A stretch of 64,000 nucleotides of DNA from assembly GCF_003601925.1 (NCBI RefSeq), contig NZ_QZWH01000018.1, positions 1 through 64,000 of the forward strand, written 5' to 3'. The translations under genes were made by a program, and so were the position numbers. The stretch is from Buttiauxella izardii (GTDB lineage Bacteria > Pseudomonadota > Gammaproteobacteria > Enterobacterales > Enterobacteriaceae). The notes below the pieces were generated by a model that searched no databases, was not told the origin of the DNA, and was given only the letters and a program-made list of their open reading frames with translations. Below, one piece after another: positions 8,028-17,184 of the stretch. Positions within the stretch are counted from its first letter, which is position 1, and every line of letters begins with the position of its first letter.

Positions 8028-8336
8028 ATGTCTCCCTGGTATCTCTATTTAGTCCGAACTCTCGATAACCGTTTATACACGGGCATTACCACCGATGTGG
8101 AGCGCCGTTTCTTGCAGCATCAGGCTGGAAAAGGGGCGAAAGCGTTACGCGGAAAAGGTGAATTGACGCTGGCATTCAGCCATCTGGTCGGCGATCGTTC
8201 GAGCGCATTGCGCCTGGAATACCGGATTAAGCAGCTGACTAAGACTCAGAAAGAGAGATTAGTGGCAGGCATTTTGTCTTTTGAAGACCTGCTCGCAGGC
8301 CTTCAAAAGAGTACCGAGATTAAAACTCTCGATTGA
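8028..8336 (+). CDS. yhbQ: GIY-YIG nuclease family protein YhbQ
   Basis: This 102-residue protein consists of one GIY-YIG domain: [14 protein letters not shown], the catalytic-type R of DVERRFLQH, and a conserved E in LRLEYRIK. Homologues such as E. coli YhbQ bind and nick DNA; the physiological role (DNA damage response) is not settled. Its 3' end overlaps the convergent yhbS by 17 nt, and a 13-bp hairpin is embedded in its last codons. Confidence 0.92.
   Translation: MSPWYLYLVRTLDNRLYTGITTDVERRFLQHQAGKGAKALRGKGELTLAFSHLVGDRSSALRLEYRIKQLTKTQKERLVAGILSFEDLLAGLQKSTEIKTLD
8278..8309. terminator. Hairpin inside the 3' end of yhbQ
   Basis: CTTTTGAAG-A-CCTG, loop CTCG, CAGG-C-CTTCAAAAG gives a 13-bp stem with one mismatch within the yhbQ coding sequence. 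It lies just past the yhbS stop codon, so on the minus strand it is placed like a yhbS terminator. There is no clean T-run. Confidence 0.35.
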
Positions 8337-8826
8337 AGTGTTCGTGATACTCAACCAGCCCCGAAACGCCATTAAGCGCGTCATCAGCCAGTGGATGAAT
8401 CAGGAAATAGGCTTCGGTTTCCGGCCAGGCACAACGCAAATCGAACTGTGCGGCAGGAACAAAACCGAAGCGCCCGTATAGGGCCGGTTCGCCTAACGTA
8501 ACAACGGCTGCGTAGCCAAATTCATTCAATGAATCCAACCCTTCATAGACCAGTTGCTTCGCCAGACCCTGACCACGGTAAGCTTCGTCAACCGCCAGCG
8601 GTGCCAGCCCAACCCACTGAAGTTCTTCACCTTCGACGGCGACCGGGCTAAAGGCCGCATAACCGACGACTTGACCTTCGTCATCAGTCGCTACTACGCC
8701 CAGCGTTAACAAGCCGTCTTCTCGTAAATCTTTCACTAAATCTGCTTCGCCGTTGCCGTTAAAAGAACGACGAAGTAAAGCGTCGATGCCTGGAGCATCA
8801 ATAGGTATTTCTACACGAATCAGCAT
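8320..8826 (-). CDS. yhbS: GNAT family N-acetyltransferase YhbS
   Basis: This 168-residue GCN5-type acetyltransferase has the acetyl-CoA loop V(D)[13 protein letters not shown] (Q/RxxGxG/A motif A) and a C-terminal [11 protein letters not shown] strand typical of the fold. The substrate is unknown. The start codon overlaps the end of ubiT by 7 nt, giving translational coupling as in E. coli. The 3' end overlaps yhbQ. Confidence 0.93.
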   Translation of the reverse strand: MLIRVEIPIDAPGIDALLRRSFNGNGEADLVKDLREDGLLTLGVVATDDEGQVVGYAAFSPVAVEGEELQWVGLAPLAVDEAYRGQGLAKQLVYEGLDSLNEFGYAAVVTLGEPALYGRFGFVPAAQFDLRCAWPETEAYFLIHPLADDALNGVSGLVEYHEHFNREF

Positions 8827-9344
8827 GGCTCACCTACCGAGTTACTTTCTGGAACAGGCTTGTGTTTCATACCTGCTTCGACAAAATCAGCCAGTTGCAG
8901 CAGCAGTATGCGTAAAGGTTTTGGCATCGCATCCAGCTCAATGGCATCCATTAAATTTTTGACGTACAAACCCAGCTCTGTATCACCTTCAATAACCAGG
9001 CGACGCTGGAAAAACAGGGTGTCAGGATCTTGTTTACGTGCGGCGATCATCAGCAGATCGTTGGCCGAGGCGCTGAAACTAACATCTGCCGGAGCGTCTT
9101 CACGAACCACCAGCTTATTATCCTGCACCGAAGTAAACCATTTTAGACCGAGATCGCGAACTTCAATGCTTAACCAGCGATCCTCAAGAAACTCGAGTTC
9201 ACCCTCTTCCATTGCCTGACGAAACTGCCAGCCCAGAACCTGTTCAAGTACCTGGCGCTTCAGAGCAAAGGGAGTCAGTTTAACCGGTGTTCTTAACAGT
9301 GACGGGCCAAAATGGACCAGACGTGAACGCAATTTATCCAACAC
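8820..9344 (-). CDS. ubiT: Anaerobic ubiquinone biosynthesis accessory factor UbiT (SCP2 domain)
   Basis: UbiT carries an SCP2 lipid-binding domain and is needed with UbiU and UbiV for oxygen-independent ubiquinone synthesis, probably by binding isoprenoid intermediates. The start is GTG (VLDKLRSRLVHFG), preceded by AAGGAG at good distance. This gives 174 residues, exactly the E. coli length. An ATG farther upstream would add 32 unlike residues. The stretch KQDPDTLFFQRRLVIEGDTELGLYVKN is the conserved SCP2 core. It is divergent from ubiUV across 248 bp. Confidence 0.94.
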   Translation of the reverse strand: MLDKLRSRLVHFGPSLLRTPVKLTPFALKRQVLEQVLGWQFRQAMEEGELEFLEDRWLSIEVRDLGLKWFTSVQDNKLVVREDAPADVSFSASANDLLMIAARKQDPDTLFFQRRLVIEGDTELGLYVKNLMDAIELDAMPKPLRILLLQLADFVEAGMKHKPVPESNSVGEPC

Positions 9345-9468
9345 GAGCTTTACTCCTTGAGAAATTTGAACGCTATTTTGCCACACCAGCCATTCTCCGT
9401 AGCGGTGCAAATCAACAATTACGCGGGTTATCGATAGCACTATATTGATGTCATCAATACGCCATTAA

Positions 9469-9482
9469 CTGCCTTAAATCAA
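9469..9482 (+). promoter_or_regulatory. Possible FNR site between ubiT and ubiUV
   Basis: CTGCC-TTAA-ATCAA has one perfect FNR half-site and one poor one (7 of 10 positions). ubiUV expression is FNR-dependent in E. coli, which supports a site in this gap; the assignment is tentative. Confidence 0.35.
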
Positions 9483-9592
9483 AATTTGTCGTGGACGGGT
9501 TAACTAAAATCCCAGTTCGTTAACAATTTTGTGGCCCTCGCCCTGGGCTGCATGGGTCACCTGACAGGTTACCCAATGATTCAGGATAAATT

Positions 9593-10588
9593 ATGGAGTT
9601 GCTTTGCCCAGCCGGAAACTTACCGGCGTTGAAAGCGGCCATCGATAATGGTGCCGATGCGGTTTACATTGGCCTGAAAGATGACACCAACGCCCGCCAT
9701 TTTGCTGGACTGAATTTCACGGAGAAGAAACTGCAAGAAGCGGTGAGTTACGTGCATCAACATGGCCGTAAACTACACATCGCTATTAATACGTTTGCGC
9801 ACCCGGACGGCTACGTGCGCTGGCAAAGAGCAGTGGATATGGCAGCGCAACTCGGAGCCGATGCTTTAATTCTCGCCGATCTGGCGATGCTTGAGTACGC
9901 AGCAGAGCGTTATCCGCATATTGAGCGCCATGTTTCGGTACAGGCCTCCGCAACCAATGAAGAAGCCGTGCGCTTTTATCATCGCAACTTTGACGTGGCA
10001 CGAGTGGTGCTACCGCGCGTGTTATCCATTCACCAGGTGAAACAGTTAGCTCGGGTGACTCCAGTGCCGCTGGAAGTATTTGCTTTCGGTAGCCTGTGCA
10101 TTATGGCTGAAGGGCGTTGTTATCTCTCTTCCTATCTGACCGGTGAATCACCGAATACGGTAGGCGCTTGTTCACCTGCGCGTTTTGTTCGCTGGCAGCA
10201 AACGCCGCAAGGGCTTGAATCCCGTCTAAATGATGTGCTGATTGACCGTTATCAGGACGGTGAAAACGCCGGTTATCCGACGCTGTGTAAAGGGCGCTAT
10301 CTGGTCGATGACCAGAAATATCACGCGCTTGAAGAGCCAACCAGCCTGAACACGCTTGAGCTGCTGCCCGAGTTGCTGGCGGCGAATATTGCCTCGGTGA
10401 AAATTGAAGGCCGCCAACGCAGCCCGGCGTATGTCACCCAGGTGGCCAAAGTGTGGCGTCAGGCCATCGACCGTTGTATGGCTGACCCGGAAAACTACCG
10501 TGCGCAACCAGCATGGATGGAAGCGCTGGGCGAAATGGCCGAAGGCACGCAAACCACTCTCGGTGCCTATCACCGTAAATGGCAGTAG
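9593..10588 (+). CDS. ubiU: Oxygen-independent ubiquinone hydroxylation protein UbiU (U32 family)
   Basis: UbiU is a peptidase-U32-family protein that forms a heterodimer with UbiV. It carries a 4Fe-4S cluster and supports anaerobic hydroxylation steps of ubiquinone synthesis with prephenate as oxygen donor. The 331 residues start MELLCPAGNLPALKAA. The cluster cysteines known in E. coli are present at C169, C176 and C193 (GSLC, GRCY, VGAC) plus the C of YPTLCKGRYL. The U32 signature VKIEGRQRSPAYV is intact. It is followed by ubiV after 8 nt. Confidence 0.96.
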   Translation: MELLCPAGNLPALKAAIDNGADAVYIGLKDDTNARHFAGLNFTEKKLQEAVSYVHQHGRKLHIAINTFAHPDGYVRWQRAVDMAAQLGADALILADLAMLEYAAERYPHIERHVSVQASATNEEAVRFYHRNFDVARVVLPRVLSIHQVKQLARVTPVPLEVFAFGSLCIMAEGRCYLSSYLTGESPNTVGACSPARFVRWQQTPQGLESRLNDVLIDRYQDGENAGYPTLCKGRYLVDDQKYHALEEPTSLNTLELLPELLAANIASVKIEGRQRSPAYVTQVAKVWRQAIDRCMADPENYRAQPAWMEALGEMAEGTQTTLGAYHRKWQ

Positions 10589-10596
10589 GAAACCCC

Positions 10597-11481
10597 ATGA
10601 AATATTCATTAGGGCCGGTACTTTACTACTGGCCAAAAGAGACGCTGGAAAAGTTTTATCAGGCCGCCGCAAACAGCAGCGCTGAAACTATCTATCTTGG
10701 CGAGTCAGTGTGCAGCAAGCGCCGCGCCACCAAAACTGGCGACTGGCTCGATATGGCAAAAAGCCTGGCAGGCCAGGGCAAGCAAGTGGTGCTTTCCACC
10801 CTCGCGCTGGTTCAGGCTCCGTCCGAACTCAACGAGCTAAAACGATATGTTGAGAATGGCGATTTCCTGATTGAAGCTAACGATTTGGGTGCGGTGAATA
10901 TGGCGGCAGAGCGCAAGCTGCCGTTTGTCGCGGGTCATGCACTCAACTGCTATAACGCGGTGACGCTGCGTTTGTTGCTCAAGCAAGGCATGATTCGCTG
11001 GTGTATGCCGGTTGAGCTGTCGCGCGACTGGCTGGCGAACATGCTGACTCAGTGTGACGAATTGGGCATTCGCAATAAATTTGAAGTAGAAGTCCTCAGT
11101 TACGGTCATTTGCCGCTGGCCTATTCTGCGCGCTGCTTTACCGCACGCTCCGAAGACAAGCCAAAAGATGAATGCGAGACCTGCTGCATTAAATATCCTG
11201 TCGGGCGCAATATGCTGTCGCAGGAAAATCAGCAAGTGTTTGTGCTTAACGGCATTCAGACCATGAGCGGCTATGTTTACAACCTCGGTAACGAACTGGC
11301 GTCAATGAAAGGCCTGGTCGATATGGTGCGTTTGTCGCCGATGGGCATGGAAACTTTGCGCGTTCTGGAAGCTTTCCGCAAAAATGAAAACGGTAATGCA
11401 CCGTTGTCACTGGTGCAGCAAAGCGATTGTAATGGTTACTGGCGACGCGTTGCTGGCTTAGAGCTGATGACTCAGAGCTGA
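10597..11481 (+). CDS. ubiV: Oxygen-independent ubiquinone hydroxylation protein UbiV (U32 family)
   Basis: UbiV is the partner of UbiU and also binds a 4Fe-4S cluster. The 294-residue product starts at the ATG after AGGAAACCCC (MKYSLGPVLYYW); an ATG 18 nt upstream inside ubiU lacks support. The first cluster cysteine is C39 (YLGESVCSKRR), and the others lie in ARCFTARSEDKPKDECETCCIKYP. The spacing to ubiU (8 nt) indicates an operon, and both genes are likely FNR-controlled. Confidence 0.96.
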   Translation: MKYSLGPVLYYWPKETLEKFYQAAANSSAETIYLGESVCSKRRATKTGDWLDMAKSLAGQGKQVVLSTLALVQAPSELNELKRYVENGDFLIEANDLGAVNMAAERKLPFVAGHALNCYNAVTLRLLLKQGMIRWCMPVELSRDWLANMLTQCDELGIRNKFEVEVLSYGHLPLAYSARCFTARSEDKPKDECETCCIKYPVGRNMLSQENQQVFVLNGIQTMSGYVYNLGNELASMKGLVDMVRLSPMGMETLRVLEAFRKNENGNAPLSLVQQSDCNGYWRRVAGLELMTQS

Positions 11482-11486
11482 GAAAA

Positions 11487-11560
11487 GGCTCACTTTGTTA
11501 CTTAATTGTTGATGATTTTGCGTAATACTGAAAAGTAATCAGCAGAAAACAAAGTGAGCC
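11487..11560 (+). repeat. 13-bp inverted repeat flanking the yhbW leader
   Basis: GGCTCACTTTGTT (11487-11499) and its exact reverse complement AACAAAGTGAGCC (11548-11560) enclose 48 nt. An inner TTACTT/AAGTAA pair sits at 11498-11503 and 11533-11538. The right arm ends 3 nt before the yhbW ATG and contains its only ribosome-site-like purines. Confidence 0.7.
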
Positions 11561-11563
11561 GTT

Positions 11564-12565
11564 ATGACTTCAGTCCCGTTCTCTCTACTCGATTTAGCCC
11601 CGATTCCACAAGGTTCTGCGCCTCGTGATGCATTCCATCGTTCTTTAGATTTAGCTCGCCTGGCCGAAAAGCGTGGCTACCACCGCTATTGGCTGGCTGA
11701 GCACCACAACATGACCGGGATTGCCAGCGCGGCAACGTCGGTGTTGATTGGTTATCTTGCGGCAAATACTGAAACATTACGCCTCGGTTCTGGTGGCGTG
11801 ATGCTGCCGAACCATTCACCGTTAGTGATTGCCGAACAGTTTGGCACACTTGAAACGCTCTATCCCGGACGCATTGATTTAGGGTTAGGTCGCGCGCCGG
11901 GAAGTGACCAACGCACGATGATGGCGCTTCGTCGCCATATGAGTGGCGATATCGACAACTTCCCGCGCGATGTCAGTGAACTGGTTTCATGGTTTGACGC
12001 AACCGATCCAAACCCGGCGGTGCGCCCGGTTCCTGGTTACAACACGAAAATTCCCGTCTGGCTGTTAGGTTCGAGCCTGTATAGCGCGCAACTTGCTGCA
12101 CAGCTTGGGTTGCCGTTCGCCTTTGCCTCGCACTTTGCGCCGGATATGTTATTCCAGGCATTACAGCTTTATCGCGCCCAGTTCAAACCTTCTGCACGCC
12201 TGGAAAAACCGTATGCGATGGTGTGCATTAATATCGTCGCTGCCGACAGCAACCGTGATGCCGAATTCCTGTTCACCTCCATGCAGCAGGCATTCGTTAA
12301 ATTACGTCGCGGTGAAACCGGCCAACTACCGCCGCCAATTGAAAATATGGATAACTTCTGGAACCCGGCTGAGAAATATGGCGTGCAGCAGGCGCTGAGC
12401 ATGTCGCTGGTGGGTGATAAAGCAAAAGTGCGCCACGGATTAATTTCACTGCTGCGAGAAACGCAGGCGGATGAAATTATGGTCAACGGGCAAATCTTTG
12501 ATACCGAAGCGCGATTGCATTCATTTGATTTGGCGATGGATGTGTACGAGAGTTTGCAGGAGTAA
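11564..12565 (+). CDS. yhbW: Luciferase-like monooxygenase YhbW
   Basis: This 333-residue member of the bacterial luciferase (FMN-dependent, F420-like barrel) superfamily, MsnO8/LLM class, carries [10 protein letters not shown] near residues 46-55, [38 protein letters not shown], and a C-terminal [11 protein letters not shown]. It matches E. coli YhbW; the substrate is unknown. The ribosome site is weak and lies inside an inverted repeat arm, hinting at structure-controlled translation when transcription comes through from ubiUV. Confidence 0.93.
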   Translation: MTSVPFSLLDLAPIPQGSAPRDAFHRSLDLARLAEKRGYHRYWLAEHHNMTGIASAATSVLIGYLAANTETLRLGSGGVMLPNHSPLVIAEQFGTLETLYPGRIDLGLGRAPGSDQRTMMALRRHMSGDIDNFPRDVSELVSWFDATDPNPAVRPVPGYNTKIPVWLLGSSLYSAQLAAQLGLPFAFASHFAPDMLFQALQLYRAQFKPSARLEKPYAMVCINIVAADSNRDAEFLFTSMQQAFVKLRRGETGQLPPPIENMDNFWNPAEKYGVQQALSMSLVGDKAKVRHGLISLLRETQADEIMVNGQIFDTEARLHSFDLAMDVYESLQE

Positions 12566-12572
12566 CTTAACC

Positions 12573-12600
12573 CAACCCTCTCCCTGAAGGGAGAGGGTTG
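12573..12600. terminator. Perfect 12-bp hairpin between convergent yhbW and mtr
   Basis: CAACCCTCTCCC, loop TGAA, GGGAGAGGGTTG. It lies between convergent genes and can act in both directions as an RNA end, although neither side has a strong T-run. Similar CCCTCTCCC palindromes recur in enteric intergenic spaces. Confidence 0.6.
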
Positions 12601-12612
12601 AAAGGCGACAAA

Positions 12613-13857
12613 TTAATGGTAAACCGGCAGTAAATCGAAGCTTGAAAGGATATGAATTGCCGCGTTAGTCACACCGAAGATAAGTATCAGCACGATCATT
12701 TTATTCCCGCCCCATACCCGGTAAATCGGACTACCAAACTTTTTGCGCGAAGCTTTTGCCAGAAGCGCCGGGACAATCGCTGCCCAGATAGTCGCTGCCA
12801 GCCCGGCAAAACCAATCGCGTAGATAAAACCATCAGGCCAGATAACACCGCCTAACATTGGTGGGATGAATGTTACCAGCGCGGTTTTCAGACGGCCAAT
12901 CGGTGAATCGTCAAACTTAAACAAGTCAGCCAGATAATCGAATAATCCTAACGTCACGCCCAGGAAGGAACTCGCAACGGCGAAGTTAGAGAAAACAATC
13001 AGCAGCAAATCCAGCGCACGACTGTTCAACACACCGCTTAATGCCCCGACCAGCACATCTATATTGCCGCCTTTATCCGCTATGGCAATAAAGTCTGGGC
13101 GAGGAATATTCCCCATGCTGCCAACCAACCAGATGACATACAGCACCAGCGCCATCAGCGTGCCCCAAATCAGGCAGCGTTTAATGGTTTGCGGATCTTT
13201 GCCGTAATACTTCATCAGGCTCGGCACGTTGCCGTGGTAACCAAACGATGCCAGACAGAAAGGCAGCGTCATGAATAAGTACGGTAGATAACTTGGATTT
13301 ATAGCTTTGCTATCCAGCAGCGTTGCCGGTTCGACGTGCCACATCAGGCCGCCAAACGTCATAAAGAAGGTAAGAATTTTTGCGCCGAGCACAATCGTCG
13401 TCATGCGGCTAACCGCACGCGTGCTCAACCAGACAATAAAGGCGACGACAAAGGCAAAAATCAGCCCGGCAAATCTCGCGGGGAAATCGACCGACATTTT
13501 GCCAAGCGTGTGGTGGATAATTGAACCGCTCGCCGAAATATAGGCGTAAGTCAGGATATACAGCACAAACGCGATGGACAGACCGTTAATCAGATTCCAG
13601 CCTTTACCCAATAAGTCTTTGGTCACGGTATCGAAACTTGAACCCACCCGGTAATTTAGGTTGGCTTCAAGGATCATCAAACCGGAATGCAACATACAAA
13701 ACCAGGTCACAACCAGTGCTGCTAACGACCAGAAGAACCACGCGCCAGACATGACCACTGGCAGGGAGAACATGCCTGCGCCAATTATTGTGCCGCCAAT
13801 AATCATGATACCGCCGAAAATTGACGGCGAGGCCTGGGTGGTCGATAAGGTTGTCAT
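12613..13857 (-). CDS. mtr: Tryptophan-specific permease Mtr
   Basis: Mtr is the high-affinity tryptophan/proton symporter of the aromatic amino acid family (HAAAP) in the inner membrane. The 414 residues form about 11 membrane segments, beginning with the substrate-site helix [23 protein letters not shown]; the length equals that of E. coli Mtr. AGGAATTC precedes the ATG. Its control region holds a TrpR-type operator, and the deaD terminators lie just upstream on the same strand. Confidence 0.96.
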   Translation of the reverse strand: MTTLSTTQASPSIFGGIMIIGGTIIGAGMFSLPVVMSGAWFFWSLAALVVTWFCMLHSGLMILEANLNYRVGSSFDTVTKDLLGKGWNLINGLSIAFVLYILTYAYISASGSIIHHTLGKMSVDFPARFAGLIFAFVVAFIVWLSTRAVSRMTTIVLGAKILTFFMTFGGLMWHVEPATLLDSKAINPSYLPYLFMTLPFCLASFGYHGNVPSLMKYYGKDPQTIKRCLIWGTLMALVLYVIWLVGSMGNIPRPDFIAIADKGGNIDVLVGALSGVLNSRALDLLLIVFSNFAVASSFLGVTLGLFDYLADLFKFDDSPIGRLKTALVTFIPPMLGGVIWPDGFIYAIGFAGLAATIWAAIVPALLAKASRKKFGSPIYRVWGGNKMIVLILIFGVTNAAIHILSSFDLLPVYH

Positions 13858-13910
13858 ACGAATTCCTGAAACAATGAACGACTGTCGAAGCGACAGGTTT
13901 GCTGCGCAAC

Positions 13911-13932
13911 ATTGTACCAGTACATGAGTACA
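13911..13932 (-). promoter_or_regulatory. TrpR-type operator over the mtr promoter
   Basis: On the minus strand TGTACTCATGTACTGGTACA (13913-13932) contains the repeated GTAC steps of the TrpR operator and closely resembles the mtr operator of E. coli as I remember it. The apparent -10 hexamer TACAAT (13911-13916) overlaps it, so bound repressor would block the polymerase. Confidence 0.65.
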
Positions 13933-13943
13933 ATTTGGATAAA

Positions 13944-13974
13944 AAAAATCCCGGTTTCAATAACCAGGATTTTT
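13944..13974 (-). terminator. Rho-independent terminator of deaD
   Basis: On the minus strand a GGATTTTT/AAAAATCC-type outer stem with an inner AACC/GGTT ends in a run of eight T (13941-13948 on plus). It is the second of two tandem hairpins downstream of deaD. Confidence 0.8.
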
Positions 13975-13980
13975 ATCACT

Positions 13981-14001
13981 GCCTGCTGACGAGCAGCAGG
14001 C
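13981..14001 (-). terminator. First hairpin downstream of deaD
   Basis: GCCTGCTG, loop ACGAG, CAGCAGGC, starting 15 nt past the deaD stop. With no T-run directly after it, it likely protects the 3' end or acts with the following terminator. Confidence 0.55.
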
Positions 14002-14016
14002 ATAAACTTCTGCTAA

Positions 14017-16002
14017 TTAAGCTTCGGTAGTACGACGACGAGCTGGAGCTGCGCCATCTTCACGACGTGGGCCACGACCGCCTTCACGACGTTCGCCGCT
14101 GAAGCTACGTGGAGCACCAGCACCCGCTGGGCCATCACGACGTGGACCGCGACCGCCTTCACGACGTTCACCACCAGCGCCACCGAAACCACGACCAGCA
14201 CCGCCGCCACGACGTTCGCCGCCACGGTCAGTACGAGGTTGCGCATCACCCATCAACTGCATATTCATTGGTTTGTTCAGAATACGAGTACGGGTAAAGT
14301 GCTGCAGGATTTCGCCCGGCATGCCTTTTGGCAGTTCGATAGTAGAGTGAGTACCGAACAGTTTGATGTTACCGATGTAACGGCTGCTGATATCACCTTC
14401 GTTAGCGATAGCGCCAACGATATGACGAACTTCAACACCATCATCACGGCCAACTTCAATGCGGTACAGTTCCATATCGCCAACATCACGACGTTCACGA
14501 CGTGGTGCATCGCCATCACGCTGTGGACGATCTGAAGCTGAACGCTCTGGACGGTCACCGCGCGGAGCACGATCGCCGCGGTCACCACGTGGAGCACGGT
14601 CTGAACGTTCGAAACGCTCATCACGCTCACGGAATTCACGCTTAGGACGCATTGGCGCATCTGGTGGCAGGATCAGAGGACGTTCGCCCTGTGCCATTTT
14701 CAGCAGTGCTGCAGCCAGTGTTTCCATGTCCAGCTCTTCATCAGCAACAGGCTGAATTTTTGCCAGTAGGCCACGGTACAGATCCAGATCGCTGCTTTCC
14801 AGTTGCTGCTGAACTTTAGCTGCGAACTTGGCCAGACGGCGCTCGCTCAGCAGTTCACGGTTTGGCAGCTCTACTTCAGGAATAGTCAGCTTCATGGTGC
14901 GTTCGATGTTGCGCAGCAGACGACGCTCACGGTTCTCAACGAACAGCAGAGCACGGCCAGCACGCCCCGCACGACCGGTACGACCGATACGGTGAACGTA
15001 AGATTCTGAGTCCATCGGGATGTCGTAGTTAACAACCAGGCTGATACGCTCAACGTCCAGGCCACGAGCCGCAACGTCGGTTGCAATCAGGATGTCCAGA
15101 CGACCATCTTTCAGACGCTCCAGAGTTTGCTCACGCAGTGCCTGGTTCATGTCGCCGTTCAGTGCAGCACTGTTGTAACCGCTTTGTTCCAGAGCTTCAG
15201 CCACTTCCAGAGTTGCGTTTTTGGTACGAACGAAGATGATCGCCGCATCAAAATCTTCAGACTCAAGGAAACGAACCAGCGCTTCGTTTTTACGCATACC
15301 GTGCACAGTCCAGTAGCTCTGGCTGATGTCCGGACGTGTAGTCACGCTTGATTGAATGCGCACTTCCTGCGGATCTTTCATGAAGCGACGAGTAATACGA
15401 CGAATCGCTTCTGGCATAGTTGCAGAGAACAGAGCGGTCTGATGACCTTCTGGGATCTGAGCCATGATGGTTTCAACGTCTTCGATGAAGCCCATACGCA
15501 GCATTTCATCAGCTTCGTCCAGTACCAGACCTTTCAGGCTGGACAGGTTCAGCGTACCGCGCTTTAAGTGGTCAAGCAGGCGGCCTGGGGTACCAACAAC
15601 GATCTGTGGTCCCTGACGCAGGGCGCGCAGCTGCACGTCATAACGCTGGCCACCGTAAAGGGCCACAACGTTTACGCCGTGCATATGTTTAGAGAAATCC
15701 GTCATGGCTTCAGCAACCTGAACCGCCAGTTCGCGGGTCGGTGCCAGCACCAGGATTTGTGGTGCTTTCAGCTCTGGATCAAGGTTGTGCAGCAGTGGTA
15801 AAGAGAACGCTGCAGTTTTGCCGCTACCTGTCTGGGCCATACCCAGTACATCGCGGCCAGCCAGCAGTTGTGGAATACACTCTGCCTGGATTGGAGATGG
15901 TTTTTCGTAACCCAGATCGTTCAGGGCTTTAAGGATGGAGTCGTTAAGACCCAGGTCGGTAAAAGTAGTTTCGATAGTAGTAGTCTCGATGATATCAGTC
16001 AT
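14017..16002 (-). CDS. deaD: ATP-dependent DEAD-box RNA helicase DeaD (CsdA)
   Basis: DeaD unwinds structured RNA in cold-stressed cells and in 50S ribosome assembly. The 661-residue protein has the full motif set: Q motif ([12 protein letters not shown]), [18 protein letters not shown] (VLDEADEML), SAT, and [11 protein letters not shown]. The DbpA-like RNA-binding region ([23 protein letters not shown]) follows, with an Arg/Gly-rich tail containing two copies of [12 protein letters not shown]. It is longer than the 629 residues of E. coli, mainly in the RGD-rich linker and tail. The ATG at 16002 gives [19 protein letters not shown]. The open frame continues upstream as MSYVDWPP, but that stretch encodes yrbN in another frame, so the downstream ATG is preferred. 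Confidence 0.97.
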   Translation of the reverse strand: MTDIIETTTIETTFTDLGLNDSILKALNDLGYEKPSPIQAECIPQLLAGRDVLGMAQTGSGKTAAFSLPLLHNLDPELKAPQILVLAPTRELAVQVAEAMTDFSKHMHGVNVVALYGGQRYDVQLRALRQGPQIVVGTPGRLLDHLKRGTLNLSSLKGLVLDEADEMLRMGFIEDVETIMAQIPEGHQTALFSATMPEAIRRITRRFMKDPQEVRIQSSVTTRPDISQSYWTVHGMRKNEALVRFLESEDFDAAIIFVRTKNATLEVAEALEQSGYNSAALNGDMNQALREQTLERLKDGRLDILIATDVAARGLDVERISLVVNYDIPMDSESYVHRIGRTGRAGRAGRALLFVENRERRLLRNIERTMKLTIPEVELPNRELLSERRLAKFAAKVQQQLESSDLDLYRGLLAKIQPVADEELDMETLAAALLKMAQGERPLILPPDAPMRPKREFRERDERFERSDRAPRGDRGDRAPRGDRPERSASDRPQRDGDAPRRERRDVGDMELYRIEVGRDDGVEVRHIVGAIANEGDISSRYIGNIKLFGTHSTIELPKGMPGEILQHFTRTRILNKPMNMQLMGDAQPRTDRGGERRGGGAGRGFGGAGGERREGGRGPRRDGPAGAGAPRSFSGERREGGRGPRREDGAAPARRRTTEA

Positions 16003-16072
16003 GTAGTACACGTGCCTCGTAGATGGCGGCCAGTCTACATAACTCATCGTGAAATTGACCTGCAATTTTCAT
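15995..16072 (-). CDS. yrbN: Small protein YrbN
   Basis: A 25-codon frame ([25 protein letters not shown]) lies between nlpI and deaD and overlaps the first 8 nt of deaD in another frame. Position, length and the core [10 protein letters not shown] match the small protein YrbN of E. coli. The overlap suggests translational coupling to deaD or a leader-peptide role; no function is known. The Shine-Dalgarno sequence is weak. Conservation of this peptide also explains why the deaD upstream frame looks conserved. Confidence 0.8.
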   Translation of the reverse strand: MKIAGQFHDELCRLAAIYEARVLHD

Positions 16073-16182
16073 TGAAAAGTGTGAACCGGCTCAAATTTGG
16101 TTGATTAACGAACAAAAACGCCCTCACCCGTTAAGGTGATGACTTTAATTAAAAAGTTTATGGGCTGATCGATGTTCGTCAG

Positions 16183-17067
16183 CTATTGCTGGTCCGATTC
16201 TGCCAGGTCATCTTGCTCCTGGCCCAAGAGCGCTAATTCCAACAATGCATAACGATGCTCAACGTAGTTGTGTACGTTGTTAGCGACCGCTAACTTGAAC
16301 AGTGCCGTGGCGCTGTCCTTTTCCCCCAGACTTAGGTAGTACTTACCTAAATAGAAGTTGGTTTCACTGAGATGCTCAGCGAGCGAGGTGTTATCCGTTG
16401 CGTCCGCCTCGAGGCGTTCCATTAACGTTTTTTCGTTAATGTTCCCCAGGTAGAACTCGACAATGTTCCATCCCCATTGTTCTTTGTCCGATTTATCGAG
16501 GCGCTGTTGTAACGCCACTTTAGCCTGCTTTGCATCTAAATTGCTTTCGGCAATGTAGAGCCACAGACTACGGAAAGGATCATTGGGATCGTCTTGATAA
16601 AACGCTAGCAGATCATCTTGCGCTAAACGATAACGACCACCGTAGTAGAGGGCGATACCGCGATTTAAATGCGCATAGTTGTAAGTTGGATCAAGCTCAA
16701 GTACAGAATCAAACGCTTCATAGGCAGCATCAAAATTGCCTGCCTGCGTTAAATATATACCTAAGTAATTGAATACTTCAGGCATATCGGGGCGGATCGC
16801 CAACGCTTGTGAAAAATCATTTCGCGCCAGAGCCCGCAAGCCAAGGCTATCATACAACACTCCGCGCTCATATAAAAGCTGTGCGCGTTCATCATCGGTT
16901 AAAGCCCTGCTGGCAAGTATCTGTTCCATGCGTGCAAGAATGACTTCTTGCTGCAAAGTCGGCTGCAATGGCACCGCCAGGACTTCGCTTTTACGCCAGG
17001 CAGAGTTGCTGCATCCTGCCAGCGTGAGAGCTGTCGCAACGAAACACCAGCGCAAAAAAGGCTTCAT
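16183..17067 (-). CDS. nlpI: Outer-membrane TPR lipoprotein NlpI
   Basis: NlpI is a lipoprotein adaptor that scaffolds peptidoglycan hydrolases and the Prc protease. The signal peptide ends in the lipobox LTLAGC (Cys19), followed by S-N-S, which is compatible with outer-membrane sorting. Tetratricopeptide repeats cover roughly residues 60-170 ([71 protein letters not shown]). The length of 294 matches E. coli. It lies between pnp and yrbN/deaD, in the same direction. Confidence 0.97.
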   Translation of the reverse strand: MKPFLRWCFVATALTLAGCSNSAWRKSEVLAVPLQPTLQQEVILARMEQILASRALTDDERAQLLYERGVLYDSLGLRALARNDFSQALAIRPDMPEVFNYLGIYLTQAGNFDAAYEAFDSVLELDPTYNYAHLNRGIALYYGGRYRLAQDDLLAFYQDDPNDPFRSLWLYIAESNLDAKQAKVALQQRLDKSDKEQWGWNIVEFYLGNINEKTLMERLEADATDNTSLAEHLSETNFYLGKYYLSLGEKDSATALFKLAVANNVHNYVEHRYALLELALLGQEQDDLAESDQQ

Positions 17068-17146
17068 TTCCCACTCCCGAAGACAACATATTGGATGACG
17101 TCCTGTCCGCCGGCCCTAAAACGAGACTCCCTGCCCCGTAATAAAT

Positions 17147-17172
17147 AGCTCCCCATGTTGCCATGGGGAGCT
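17147..17172 (-). terminator. pnp terminator hairpin
   Basis: AGCTCCCCATG, loop TTGC (plus-strand reading), CATGGGGAGCT: a perfect 11-bp stem 12 nt past the pnp stop. The minus strand continues ATTTATTA, a modest U-rich tail, so some read-through into nlpI is expected. Confidence 0.65.
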
Positions 17173-17184
17173 TAATCGGATCGC

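Noticed and set aside
9445-9457. TTGAT-GTC-ATCAA as an FNR site in the ubiT-ubiU gap
   Set aside because: Both half-sites are perfect, but the spacer is 3 bp instead of the required 4, so FNR dimer binding is doubtful. It also lies on the ubiT side of the gap.
12573-12600. CCCTCTCCC palindrome as a CRISPR repeat or mobile-element end
   Set aside because: Only one copy was noticed in the window, with no spacer array and no target duplication. A 3'-end hairpin between convergent genes explains it.
14109-14249. His/Asp-rich and Val-rich frames across the deaD tail
   Set aside because: They are out-of-frame readings of the RGG-type repeats of DeaD.
16003-16047. N-terminal extension of DeaD (MSYVDWPP...) that looks conserved with E. 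coli
   Set aside because: The same bases encode the small protein YrbN in another frame, which accounts for the conservation. The downstream ATG matches the accepted DeaD start.
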